Origin: Bradyrhizobium sp. CB1717
Lineage (GTDB): Bacteria; Pseudomonadota; Alphaproteobacteria; Rhizobiales; Xanthobacteraceae
Direction of reading: 5' to 3'
Length of the DNA stretch: 64,000 nucleotides
Assembly (NCBI RefSeq): GCF_029714325.1
Contig: NZ_CP121666.1
Coordinates: 7,781,001 to 7,845,000 of the forward strand
The notes under the pieces are model-generated. The model searched no databases. It was not told where the DNA came from and was given only the letters and a program-made list of their open reading frames with translations. The position numbers were made by a program, and so were the translations under genes. Shown here in pieces: positions 26,371-35,256 of this stretch (positions are counted from its first letter, which is position 1; every line of letters begins with the position of its first letter).

Positions 26371-27483
26371 CTAGCTCCAAGTCGCAGGTGCTTGCAACCG
26401 CCGTACCGCCTTTCCGTTGCTCATGAACAAGTGGCAATCGGCTGGAGCGGCGGTCAGGCCGAGCTTTCCGGCGCTTTTGCGCGAGCCGGATTTTGGGGCC
26501 CTGGCGACGACCGTTTCGTCTCCAACGTTGCCGTAGATGTACGTGACGCTACCGAGATGCTCAACGAAATCCACGTCGAGTCCAATGGAGATCTCCTGCT
26601 GGTTGGGTGCCGGCGAGGAGAAGTCATCCGGGCGGATTCCGACAGTGACCGGCTTACCAACTAGCATTTGGTCCGGCTGGACCGGAACGGAGATCGTAGA
26701 ACCGGCCTCCAGTCGGACGTCAAGGCCATGCTCGTGAGCTGCCTCGACCTTGCCGCCCAGGAAGTTCATCTTCGGCGAGCCGATGAATCCTGCCACAAAG
26801 CGCGAGGCGGGATTGTGATATAGATCGTGGGGGCTGCCGACCTGTTCGATGTTGCCGTCCTTGAGGACGACAATCTTGTCGGCCATGGTCATCGCCTCGA
26901 CCTGATCATGCGTCACATAGATCATGGTATTTCCGAGTTGCTTGTGGAGCTTGGCGATTTGAACCCGCATTTGCACGCGCAACTCGGTGTCCAGGTTGGA
27001 CAGGGGCTCATCGAACAGGAACACTTTTGGTTCTCGCATAATGGCGCGCCCGATTGCGACGCGCTGGCGTTGCCCGCCTGAAAGTTGTCGAGGCTTGCGA
27101 TCCAATAGATGGTCGATCTGCAATAGCGACGCTGTTTTGGCTATCTTGGCGGCGATCTCGGCCTTCGAGGCTTTGGCCATGCGCAGGGGAAAGGCCAGGT
27201 TCTCTCTCACCGTCATATGCGGATAGAGAGCGTAACTCTGAAAGACCATGCCGAGGTTACGATCGGCCGCATCGATGTCGTTGACGAGCTCATTGTCGAT
27301 GAGGAGCCTCCCACCGCTGATGGGCTCGAGCCCGCCAATCATGCGCAGAAGGGTGGATTTGCCTGACCCGGACGGACCAACGAAGACGACAAATTCGCCG
27401 TGATCGATGGTCAGGTCGACATTACGCAGGATCTCGATGGTCCCGTAGGCCTTCCAGAGGCCCTCCAGGCGAACGTTGGCCAT
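26371..27483 (-). CDS. Carbohydrate ABC transporter ATP-binding protein, UgpC/MalK-like
   Basis: 370 residues: an ATPase domain (Walker A Gly-Pro-Ser-Gly-Ser-Gly-Lys-Ser-Thr, signature Leu-Ser-Gly-Gly-Gln-Arg-Gln-Arg, Walker B Phe-Leu-Phe-Asp-Glu-Pro) and a C-terminal MalK-type OB-fold/regulatory region from about 235 containing Val-Gly-Ile-Arg-Pro-Asp-Asp. The ATG overlaps the stop of the HAD gene (TAATG). It energises the two permeases encoded at 30008-31842. Confidence 0.92.
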   Translation of the reverse strand: MANVRLEGLWKAYGTIEILRNVDLTIDHGEFVVFVGPSGSGKSTLLRMIGGLEPISGGRLLIDNELVNDIDAADRNLGMVFQSYALYPHMTVRENLAFPLRMAKASKAEIAAKIAKTASLLQIDHLLDRKPRQLSGGQRQRVAIGRAIMREPKVFLFDEPLSNLDTELRVQMRVQIAKLHKQLGNTMIYVTHDQVEAMTMADKIVVLKDGNIEQVGSPHDLYHNPASRFVAGFIGSPKMNFLGGKVEAAHEHGLDVRLEAGSTISVPVQPDQMLVGKPVTVGIRPDDFSSPAPNQQEISIGLDVDFVEHLGSVTYIYGNVGDETVVARAPKSGSRKSAGKLGLTAAPADCHLFMSNGKAVRRLQAPATWS

Positions 27484-28310
27484 TATGCCCTCCTCTGTCG
27501 CGCCTGAGCCGCGCGAGCAGCACTTACCTCAATTTCGCGCAAGCTCGATACGATGAAGTCGGGGGCCATCAAGAATGGATCCTGACGCATCGGCACGCCG
27601 GTTGTGACAAGCACCGTGGCAAGACCCGCCCTCTTTCCGGCTTGGATATCAGTAGGAACTTGGTCTCCGATCATAATGGTCGAAGCGCGGTTCGTGCCGA
27701 GGCGTGAGAGCGCTGTCTCGATCATCGGCACTTGCGGCTTTCCGGCGATCGAAGGCTGCACTTGCGTGGCGGCAGCCACAGCTGCAATCGTCGCGCCAGC
27801 CCCAGGTTCAAACCCGCTGGCCGTCGGCAGCAGAAGATCGGGATTGGTTCCGATGAAGACAGCGCCATTGAGGATCGCCTCAACGGCAATTCGCATCTTC
27901 TCGTGCGTGATATCCCGGTCAAGCCCCATCACAACGGCTTCGGGCGTTCGGTCAGTGACCTCCAGCCCAACATCGCGCATGGCCGTGACAAGCGAGGGAG
28001 CGCCGATGACATAGATTCGCGTCAACTGCGGATAATTCGCTCGAATGAGTTCTGCGGCGGTGATGGCGCTTGTAACGACCTCTGACGGTGCGATGGAAAG
28101 ACCAAATCCTCTCAGCTTGCGGACGACGTCCTCCGGGGTATGCGTGGAATTGTTCGTCACAAAACAGAACGGCAGGCCGGCTTTCTGCCATCGCGTAAAT
28201 GCTTCTATGGCATCCGCCATTGCGGTGCTGCCACGATAGACGACGCCATCCAGATCGGAGATGATCCCTTCTATCGGCGGCCAGTTGACGTTGGAGCCGG
28301 TGCTAACCAT
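27483..28310 (-). CDS. HAD-superfamily phosphatase, NagD-like (class IIA)
   Basis: 275 residues. HAD motif I is Asp-Leu-Asp-Gly-Val-Val-Tyr-Arg-Gly, motif II Val-Thr-Asn-Asn-Ser, motif III a Lys in Ile-Ala-Gly-Lys-Pro and motif IV Gly-Asp-Gln-Val-Pro-Thr-Asp-Ile. This is the IIA cap subclass, which dephosphorylates small sugar or nucleotide phosphates. Its start overlaps the end of the SDR gene. In this operon it probably removes phosphate from a sugar-phosphate intermediate. Confidence 0.9.
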   Translation of the reverse strand: MVSTGSNVNWPPIEGIISDLDGVVYRGSTAMADAIEAFTRWQKAGLPFCFVTNNSTHTPEDVVRKLRGFGLSIAPSEVVTSAITAAELIRANYPQLTRIYVIGAPSLVTAMRDVGLEVTDRTPEAVVMGLDRDITHEKMRIAVEAILNGAVFIGTNPDLLLPTASGFEPGAGATIAAVAAATQVQPSIAGKPQVPMIETALSRLGTNRASTIMIGDQVPTDIQAGKRAGLATVLVTTGVPMRQDPFLMAPDFIVSSLREIEVSAARAAQARQRRA

Positions 28311-29073
28311 TCATCAGCATCCCGCCATTCACATGGACAATCTGTCCGGTCATGTAGGACGCAGCGGGGCTCGCCAGGAACACCGCGAGCCCTGCGATAT
28401 CTTCAGGCAATCCGACCCGGCCCAGCGGAATTCGGCCACTGTGGCGCGCTTCGGTCTCCTCCCGCGGGCGCCCGTGCATGGGTGTATCGATAATCCCGGG
28501 TGCGATCGCGTTGACGTTGATCTTGAGCGGAGCACATTCATAAGCGAGCAGCTTTGTCACGTCGTGCACGATGGCCTTTGACAAGCAATAATCAGCGCCG
28601 CCCGCCTGGTAGTTGAAAACCGCGCCTTGAGATGACAACGAGGACCCGACATTGACGATGCGGCCGCCTTTGCTCTTCATGAAGCGCTCGATCGTTTGCT
28701 TGGCACAGCGAAGCACTGCGACGGAGTTGATCCGTATGGTTTTTTCGATTCTACCGGCATCGCCGGTTAGAAGCGGCTGAGCCGATTTTATTCCGGCGTT
28801 GTTGATCAGGACATCGAGCCTGCCGAAGCGCTTGGCGATCTCATCAAGCACCCTACCGACATCGTCTTCTCGAGACACGTCCATGCTCATGGGCAGGATG
28901 CCATTGCCGTGCGGCAAGCGCGTCAGAATGTCCCGGAGATTTTCCACATTTAGGTCGGTTGCCAGGACGTTCGCGCCGCCTTGACGAAAAGCATTGGCAA
29001 TGGCTGAGCCAATGCCCCCACCCGCACCGGTCACGAGCACGGTCCTGTCTGCAACTGAGAACTTTTCGGTCAT
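28303..29073 (-). CDS. Short-chain dehydrogenase/reductase (SDR)
   Basis: 256 residues. Cofactor site Val-Thr-Gly-Ala-Gly-Gly-Gly-Ile-Gly at about 12-20, Asn-Asn-Ala-Gly near 90, catalytic Ser-Ser in Val-Gly-Ser-Ser-Leu and Tyr-Cys-Leu-Ser-Lys supplying the Tyr-X-X-X-Lys pair. The Asp in Leu-Ala-Thr-Asp-Leu after the second strand favours NAD(H). The ATG at 29073 overlaps the ribokinase-family gene stop (ATGA). It likely oxidises a sugar or polyol. Confidence 0.92.
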   Translation of the reverse strand: MTEKFSVADRTVLVTGAGGGIGSAIANAFRQGGANVLATDLNVENLRDILTRLPHGNGILPMSMDVSREDDVGRVLDEIAKRFGRLDVLINNAGIKSAQPLLTGDAGRIEKTIRINSVAVLRCAKQTIERFMKSKGGRIVNVGSSLSSQGAVFNYQAGGADYCLSKAIVHDVTKLLAYECAPLKINVNAIAPGIIDTPMHGRPREETEARHSGRIPLGRVGLPEDIAGLAVFLASPAASYMTGQIVHVNGGMLMNG

Positions 29074-30011
29074 TCCAACTCCAAGATCGTTTGAGAATTC
29101 AGAAATTCGTCGACGGCCCAACCGCTGGGCATCGAGCTTTGGGCGCCGCGTCGCGTCACACATAACGCGGCAACCGCGAGCGCCTTTTTGATCGCTTCTC
29201 TTATCGGCAACCGATGGGCAAGAGAGGCTGCGAAGGCTCCATTAAAGGCGTCGCCCGCCGCGGTCGTATCAACGACCTTCACTGGAAATGCCCGTAGCGC
29301 AAAAGACGCGCTGGCATCAGCGTAGTAGGCCCCCTGCGCACCAAGCGTGATCAGGGCGGCTCTTGGCCCGAGATCGAGAAGCTTTCCGGCCGCATGAGCG
29401 GCGCTGTCGAAGTCGTGCACCTCGACACCGGTGAGCTCGAAAGCTTCCGTCTGGTTTGGAGTGACGAAATCAACACTCCTCCACGCCGCCGCGGACAGGC
29501 CCGCCCTCACGGGGGCCGGATTGAAAATGAGATCGAAACCTTTGACGCTCTTCATTGCAAAGAGATGATTGAGCGCGGGGATCGGCATGCCCATCTCGGC
29601 CACGACGATTGCGTCCCGCTGAATGAATTCAGCAGCCTTTTCGACCATGCTTGGTGTGACATTTGCATTGGCGCCCGGGTCTATGACGATCATGTTGGAG
29701 CCGTCGTCACCGACAAGGACGAGAGCAGAACCCGATATCTCCCCTGGGCACACCGCTATGGCATCGAGACGGACGCCTGCCTCACGCAGCGCTTGCAGCA
29801 ATGATCGACCGGCGTCGTCATCGCCAAGTCGGGTGTAGAAGCTCGGCCGAAGGCCCAATCGAGCGGCGGCGACCGCCTGATTGGCGCCCTTGCCTCCCGC
29901 ATTCCGCTTCAAGCTTCCCATCAAGCTTTCACCCGGCGTTGGAATCCGCTCGACGTTGAAGCAGAGGTCGAGATTTGTCGTGCCGAAGAACATCAATGGT
30001 CTGGGGCTCAT
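29070..30011 (-). CDS. PfkB-family carbohydrate kinase, ribokinase-like
   Basis: 313 residues. An N-terminal Gly-Gly-Lys-Gly-Ala-Asn-Gln-Ala block (substrate side) and a C-terminal Asp-Thr-Thr-Ala-Ala-Gly-Asp-Ala-Phe-Asn-Gly-Ala-Phe signature, where the Asp of Gly-Asp is the catalytic base. In most members the signature is Asp-Thr-Thr-Gly-Ala-Gly-Asp, so one Gly is replaced by Ala. The ATG at 30011 overlaps the permease stop (ATGA); the longer frame to 30212 is the permease region in another frame. It phosphorylates the imported sugar or a derivative. Confidence 0.9.
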   Translation of the reverse strand: MSPRPLMFFGTTNLDLCFNVERIPTPGESLMGSLKRNAGGKGANQAVAAARLGLRPSFYTRLGDDDAGRSLLQALREAGVRLDAIAVCPGEISGSALVLVGDDGSNMIVIDPGANANVTPSMVEKAAEFIQRDAIVVAEMGMPIPALNHLFAMKSVKGFDLIFNPAPVRAGLSAAAWRSVDFVTPNQTEAFELTGVEVHDFDSAAHAAGKLLDLGPRAALITLGAQGAYYADASASFALRAFPVKVVDTTAAGDAFNGAFAASLAHRLPIREAIKKALAVAALCVTRRGAQSSMPSGWAVDEFLNSQTILELE

Positions 30012-30868
30012 TTCACTGCCCCGAAGGTAAGACCACGTTCGAGATGACGCTGGCCAAGGATGATCAGGACGACCGGCACAATCATGGTCACCACCAGACC
30101 CGCAGCCATCACCGGATAGAACTGAACGCCCGGATTGAGCAGCTTGAGCAGGGCGACGGTGACTGGTGCTTTCGTCGAACTGAGGATCAGGCCGAGCGCG
30201 AAGTTGTGCCACGCGAGCAGGAAGATAAGCAAAGAAGCGCCTATCAAGCCGGGCTTTAGAAGCGGAAGAACGATGTGCCAGACAACCCGGATTGGCTTTG
30301 CGCCATCCATGGCGGCCGCCTCCTCAATGTCCTTTGGGATGTCCTCGATATATGAACGGCTCAGCCAAATGATCATTGGCAGCGTGACGACTTGATAGAC
30401 CCAGATCATACCGAAATAGGTGTCGTAAAGGCCGACTGCCTGAAACACGCTGAACAGAGGTATGACGACAAGTAGAGCCGGCGCGAAGCGGAAGCCCAGA
30501 ATGAAGAATGCGATGTCCTCCTTCATTGGGATATCACGCCTCGCCAGGACGTAGCCTGCCGGTATCCCGGCAACGAGCGATACGAGCACCGCACCAAGCG
30601 AGATCACGACGCTATTAGTGACCGGGGTCAGGAAATCAACCTTGATGGTGCCGTAGCTTGTTGCCCCGGCCTGGGCGGCATCGAACAAAACGCGGAAGTT
30701 TTCAAATGTTGGAGTGAAGATAAAGCGCGGCGGCCAGGTCATGACCTCGGCCTGCTGCTTCAGCGACATCATCACGATCCAGACCAACGGAAATGTCAGG
30801 ATCAGCGTACAAGCCACAACCAGCAGATTAAGGAACAAGCTTGCAGGCGTTGAGCGACTGAAACGCAT
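30008..30868 (-). CDS. Carbohydrate ABC transporter permease, MalG-like
   Basis: 286 residues with six predicted membrane segments and the EAA loop Ile-Glu-Glu-Ala-Ala-Ala-Met-Asp-Gly-Ala that docks on the ATPase. GAGGAGG lies 5 bases before the ATG at 30868, 11 bases after the end of the partner permease gene. Confidence 0.92.
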   Translation of the reverse strand: MRFSRSTPASLFLNLLVVACTLILTFPLVWIVMMSLKQQAEVMTWPPRFIFTPTFENFRVLFDAAQAGATSYGTIKVDFLTPVTNSVVISLGAVLVSLVAGIPAGYVLARRDIPMKEDIAFFILGFRFAPALLVVIPLFSVFQAVGLYDTYFGMIWVYQVVTLPMIIWLSRSYIEDIPKDIEEAAAMDGAKPIRVVWHIVLPLLKPGLIGASLLIFLLAWHNFALGLILSSTKAPVTVALLKLLNPGVQFYPVMAAGLVVTMIVPVVLIILGQRHLERGLTFGAVK

Positions 30869-30879
30869 GTCAGCCTCCT

Positions 30880-31842
30880 CTAGCTTACGCGGTGCCGGAC
30901 CAACCGCCACAATCTCACCATGACAAAGGTCCCGAGAAGCACGATCATCCAATTGACAACCATGAGCGCGGCACCACGCCCGAAGGCGAGATTTTGAAAG
31001 GCCGTGATGTAGGCGCGAACCGAGAGCACGGAAGTACTGTCACCCGGCCCCCCCTGGGTTGTTCCGAAGATGATATCAAACTGATTGAGCGATTCGATCA
31101 GCCGAAATACCGCGGCGATCAGGATGTACGGTGCAATGAGCGGAAGCTCGATATGGAGGAACGTTGCCCAACCCCGCGCGCCATTGACCCGCGCGGCTTC
31201 TCTGACCTCATCGTTGATGCCCTGCAAGCCGGCGAAGATGATTAGCGCAAAAAATGGTGTGTAAGTCCATATGTCGATGAGAACCAGCGAGCACATCGCC
31301 GTGCTGGCATCCGAAATCCATGCGAACCGACCGATCCCAATGAGCGAAAGCAAATAGTTCAGGATCCCATTCTGCGGATCCATCATTGTGGTCCACATCA
31401 AAGCGACGCTCATTGGCGGCAGAACCAGGGGAAGGAGAATGACGGGCCGCATCAGCCGGGCAAGGAACACCCCACTTGCGAATAGTTTGGCGAGCGCAAG
31501 GCCAAAGAACGCTTCGGCGAGCACGGCGGAGCAGGCATACGCCATAGTTGCCCGCACGCTATTCCAGAAATCTTGGCTCTTGATTGCCACTTCATAGTTG
31601 GTGAATCCAATGAACCGAACCACGGGACGGCCAAACTTGAGATCGGTCAGTGATTGAAAGACCCCATAGAAAAACAGAAAAAGAAATCCAAGCAGGATGA
31701 TGATTGCGGGGGCAATCGCAGCGAGGCTCAACCAGTCAAGAGCATTCTGCTCGGCCTTTTGCGCCTGCTCGTTTTTGGACGAGACCAGCTGGTCTGCCGA
31801 TGATTGTAGCGTCACGATTGCGTCGATGCCTTGAAGGTCCAT
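30880..31842 (-). CDS. Carbohydrate ABC transporter permease, MalF-like
   Basis: 320 residues with six main membrane segments after a ~35-residue cytoplasmic N-terminus. The EAA loop is Glu-Ala-Ala-Arg-Val-Asn-Gly-Ala-Arg. It lies between the binding-protein gene (67 bases upstream) and the second permease gene. Confidence 0.92.
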   Translation of the reverse strand: MDLQGIDAIVTLQSSADQLVSSKNEQAQKAEQNALDWLSLAAIAPAIIILLGFLFLFFYGVFQSLTDLKFGRPVVRFIGFTNYEVAIKSQDFWNSVRATMAYACSAVLAEAFFGLALAKLFASGVFLARLMRPVILLPLVLPPMSVALMWTTMMDPQNGILNYLLSLIGIGRFAWISDASTAMCSLVLIDIWTYTPFFALIIFAGLQGINDEVREAARVNGARGWATFLHIELPLIAPYILIAAVFRLIESLNQFDIIFGTTQGGPGDSTSVLSVRAYITAFQNLAFGRGAALMVVNWMIVLLGTFVMVRLWRLVRHRVS

Positions 31843-31909
31843 CGCTCACTTCTCAAAAGATACTCGGGCGTGGTTGGGGCGACAAACCCTTATGCCGCCC
31901 CCGACCGCC

Positions 31910-33295
31910 TTACATGGAGGAGCGGATCTCGGAGGCGAGGTCGGTCAACGTCGCCTTCACGTCCGCGCCGTTGACCATTTTCTGCATGGCAATTGCCCAG
32001 GCGTTCATTGCCTCGGCAAATCCTACGCGCGGCGTAAAGGCCAATGCAGCCCTGTCCTGCACGATTTTGAAGGTATCCACGAAGTTCGTGAATTCCGGTT
32101 TAGCCGCGTAGTCGAGCCAAACCTTGTCGCTCCAGGTGGAGGCGCGCGGAGAGTTGACGAGCTTCCCGGCGACGGCACCGTTGAGCTCGACCTGCTTTGA
32201 CGTCGCCCACTGGATGAACAGCCAGGCTGCTCCCTTTTTCTGAGAGGCCGCATTCATGGCGAGGGACCAGATCCAGATGTTCGATTCGAAATTCTTGCCG
32301 TTTGGAGCGCGCAGAGGGGGAGCGAATGCAATCTTGCCCGAAGCGGGCTTGCCGGCGACATCGTTCCAGAACCCGAACATGTTGGAATCGATCGCCATCG
32401 CTGTCCGACCCGAATTGATGCCATCGACCACCTGATACCAGTTGTCGTTGGCAAAGGATGGAGCCGCGCACTTCTTGATCATCTCCACATAATCCTTGTG
32501 GAAGGCGACCGACTCAGGCGAATCGAGACCAGTTTCTAATTTGCCGTCCTTAACCACGAAGTCGTGCACACCGTAAGACTTTGCAATCGAGATTGCGGCC
32601 GTGTGGATGCTGCTCCAAAAGCGGACTCCCCGCACGCCCAGAGGTGTGATCGCCGGATCCGCAGATTTCAGCTTCTCGCAAGCCGCGGACATCTCCGACG
32701 GGGTTGTCGGAACCTTGATACCGTGCTTGTCCAGAATGTCCTTACGGTAGAATAATTGGATGTTTTCGAACCCGTGCGGGATAGCCCACACCTGACCCCG
32801 GCCCGCTTCGATTTGCCCGCCATTAACTTGCCACGTCAGCGCGTCACGCAACGCGGGGAAGAAGTCCTTGTAATCATAGCTTGCCGAGGTGAGCTTGGGG
32901 TTGTTCAGATAGCGGTCGAGCGGCTCGAGTAGTTGACTGGGCGCGAGATCCCAAGCCGGCTGAATCCCCGTGCCGACGACGTCCCACGAGGGCGACTTCG
33001 TGCTCAGCTGGATTGTCAGCTTATTCCAGTAGGCGTCGTCCGGATAAAGTTCGGGCGTCACTTTGATGCCTGTCAACTTCTCGAACTCAGGCAGCTGTGC
33101 TGCAACGGCGTCAGCATATGGATGGATGTCGTAAGCCCACACGAGCGAAGAGCCCTCGAACTGGCGCCAGTTGATATCCTCCGCTTTGGCCTGGACGAAA
33201 GATGCGGCCGCACCGGCCAAGAGCGTTGAGCAAATCAGAGCGGTTTTGACGAAATGAGCCGAATGGCCGCGCAAAGCGCCTGGCGTCCTTGGCAT
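31910..33295 (-). CDS. Carbohydrate ABC transporter substrate-binding protein
   Basis: 461 residues with an N-terminal signal peptide (basic start, hydrophobic Leu-Ile-Cys-Ser-Thr-Leu-Leu-Ala-Gly, likely cleavage after Gln-Ala-Lys-Ala). The mature protein has the Family 1 solute-binding fold of MalE/UgpB relatives, with Leu-Thr-Gly-Ile-Lys-Val near residue 75 of the precursor. GAGGAGG lies 6 bases before the ATG at 33295. It is the first gene of the eight-gene operon ending with the regulator at 24559. Confidence 0.92.
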   Translation of the reverse strand: MPRTPGALRGHSAHFVKTALICSTLLAGAAASFVQAKAEDINWRQFEGSSLVWAYDIHPYADAVAAQLPEFEKLTGIKVTPELYPDDAYWNKLTIQLSTKSPSWDVVGTGIQPAWDLAPSQLLEPLDRYLNNPKLTSASYDYKDFFPALRDALTWQVNGGQIEAGRGQVWAIPHGFENIQLFYRKDILDKHGIKVPTTPSEMSAACEKLKSADPAITPLGVRGVRFWSSIHTAAISIAKSYGVHDFVVKDGKLETGLDSPESVAFHKDYVEMIKKCAAPSFANDNWYQVVDGINSGRTAMAIDSNMFGFWNDVAGKPASGKIAFAPPLRAPNGKNFESNIWIWSLAMNAASQKKGAAWLFIQWATSKQVELNGAVAGKLVNSPRASTWSDKVWLDYAAKPEFTNFVDTFKIVQDRAALAFTPRVGFAEAMNAWAIAMQKMVNGADVKATLTDLASEIRSSM

Positions 33296-33322
33296 TAGTC
33301 CCTCCTCTGGGCTCTTTGACCC

Positions 33323-33336
33323 GCAATTCACGTGCC
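33323..33336 (-). promoter_or_regulatory. Candidate sigma-54 promoter (-24/-12) before the sugar transport operon
   Basis: On the minus strand GGCACGTGAATTGC has GG and GC separated by exactly 10 bases, within the consensus TGGCACG-N4-TTGC. It stands 28 bases before the start codon, which would give a short leader containing the ribosome site. The operon's own regulator lacks GAFTGA, so another activator would be needed, or the match is accidental. Confidence 0.35.
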
Positions 33337-33413
33337 CCTTCTCTTCCAGGGCCGCGAGTGTTGGAAACGCTAACCGCCATTTTCCGCCCATATGCACCCA
33401 TTCAGATCGAAGT

Positions 33414-33433
33414 TGGGTAACATTGGGTAAGTC
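33414..33433 (+). promoter_or_regulatory. TGGGTAA-type direct-repeat site 5
   Basis: TGGGTAACAT followed directly by TGGGTAAGTC, the best conserved pair. It lies about 120 bases before the start of the sugar-binding-protein gene and about 80 bases upstream of the candidate -24/-12 sequence. Confidence 0.6.
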
Positions 33434-33818
33434 AAGAAAAGCAGCATCACATGAGCGCCGTAGCGGGAGATAATCAATGCCGGCGCATGTTCAGGCCCCG
33501 CGAAGCCACCGTCCAAAGGAGTATCGATCCTGGCCAAGTGCTCGCGCTTTTGCATCAGTAACTGGTTCAAATGCTCTATTGATCCCGCCGCTCGTCATAG
33601 ACGCGTCTTGAGTGGCAGCCTCAATAGAGACGACAACTCGCTGCAGAATAACGACAGATGGTCGCAACCTTTCGCAATCTCCCATCGCACCGACGATCTG
33701 GTCGCTCGATCGGCCGAACGGCGGTGCGATAAGCGCTGCGCCCGCAGCGTGGGGAAGTGTCTGATCTGCTTTCCTCGAAGCAACAGCTCAGCAGGACGGT
33801 GTGCAGATGGATTTTGCA

Positions 33819-33927
33819 AGCGTTCCAGCAGTCGCGCGGCGCAGGACGCCCTTTTCGAGCACCCCCGCCTTCAGCCATTTGTCAATCATCAGGTTTTCTG
33901 CCCAATCAGCGACAGCCCCTTCTTCGA
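33819..33927 (-). pseudogene. Group II intron reverse transcriptase fragment
   Basis: A minus-strand stretch encodes Lys-Trp-Leu-Lys-Ala-Gly-Val-Leu-Glu followed by Arg-Arg-Ala-Thr-Ala-Gly-Thr, which matches the segment of group II intron maturases just before their Gly-Thr-Pro-Gln-Gly motif. It breaks down at that point and reaches a stop. The remainder of 33434-34325 contains no other recognisable coding sequence. Confidence 0.45.
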
Positions 33928-34325
33928 ATTTCTAACGGGGCGCGCGCACGCCCTGCACATTCATGCTGCGCTGCATGCGGCGTTTCGATGGGACAAGGTG
34001 CGGCGTTTCACCAGGGATGACTTGTATGACAACACAGGATCAAGAGGTTTCTCACCTTAACCAGCCATCTCTCTGTTAGCATCCTTGCGTGCTGCCAAGC
34101 AGCTGAATGACCATGCCGCACGCGTGAACATCACACCGTTTACCGCCCAGGAATCAAGGCAATGACCGCACGGTGCGATGCGCTCGAAGGGCGCTTCGGA
34201 AAAGAAATGCACAACGAATATGGCTGGGCCTAGGTTGCTCTCAAAAATACCAAGCCCAACTTCGCGCAGATTGAAAAAGCCGCGTCCCTTGACCATTGCG
34301 GGCACGGTAGCATAGCAAAAGACAA

Positions 34326-34592
34326 CTATGCGCCTGGTGCGGCGCGGCGCCGCGCAATACGAGCATGGCTGGCGCGCGCAACCATCTGGATAGCGATAAG
34401 GATGGCCGCGTTCTCCATGCTCGAGATTGGATGAGCGTTGTTTTCACTATAAACGGCCAAGTCCACCTCGACGCCAAACCCAGGGACAGCAACCGTCTGA
34501 CGCAACTTTCTGATGCCACTCACAGTTCGAGAGCAGATGAAGCACTCGCCGTCATATAAACTTCGGAATGGGATTCGTTGCTCGCGCATCAT
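34326..34592 (-). CDS. Small hypothetical protein
   Basis: 88 codons from the ATG at 34592. Composition is protein-like, with Tyr-Asp-Gly-Glu-Cys-Phe-Ile-Cys near residue 13, superficially like the start of DCC-type thiol proteins, but the rest does not continue that family. No strong ribosome site. The following 34593-34992 holds nothing I recognise. Confidence 0.35.
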   Translation of the reverse strand: MMREQRIPFRSLYDGECFICSRTVSGIRKLRQTVAVPGFGVEVDLAVYSENNAHPISSMENAAILIAIQMVARASHARIARRRAAPGA

Positions 34593-34992
34593 CACCGGCC
34601 TTGATGACTCATGGGAACTTTGGACGCCCGCGCTGCGTTCGCGCCTCGATATCATCGCTACACGCCGCGCGAAAACATCATCGCTCTCACGATATTAGCG
34701 CGATTCGCGCGCTATGATCGTTTGGTCAGCAGCTTCACATTGCAGGATTTCAGCAGATTAGCCTGTAGTTTTGTCCAATTCCGTCCCGTCCGGGGCTTTG
34801 TCGTGCAGTTAAAGCCGGCGAAGGACCTCCTCTCGCGAACTGGCGCACCGCTGAGTGCCGTCTAGCCGCGCTCGAGATCGCGCGCAACTACAAGCTGATC
34901 TAGCAGAAATACGCACGATCATGCCCCTCAAACGCCGCAGAACGTCCTGGTTGCAATGTTAGCATCCCTCGCCGATCGGCTGGGGAACAAGC

Positions 34993-35256
34993 ATGCTTAA
35001 AGCATTTCGCAATACTGTCATGGCACTCACTTTTGTCACCGTCGCCGGCAGTAACATAATTTGGAGTTTGCTGGATGACTACGTCGCCTGCGGCCTAGCG
35101 GTAGCCGCTTCAGTCACCGCCGGCTTTTGCGCCGAGCGCGCCTTCGTCAAACGGTCCCATCGCGAAATGATCCGTCAACACGGCGCAGACTGGCAGCCTG
35201 GTAGCGAGCGCATAGAGTCTGGCGGACCAACTAGGACGGCGAAGGCAGAGAAATGA
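34993..35256 (+). CDS. Small membrane protein of unknown function
   Basis: 87 residues with two closely spaced hydrophobic helices (about 8-25 and 30-48) and a charged C-terminal tail. The ATG follows GGGGAA by a few bases. The stop overlaps the start of the next gene (ATGA), so the two form a small operon. Confidence 0.6.
   Translation: MLKAFRNTVMALTFVTVAGSNIIWSLLDDYVACGLAVAASVTAGFCAERAFVKRSHREMIRQHGADWQPGSERIESGGPTRTAKAEK

Noticed and set aside
30012..30212. N-terminal extension of the ribokinase-family gene
   Set aside because: It overlaps the permease gene in another frame; the ATG at 30011 in an ATGA overlap is the natural start.
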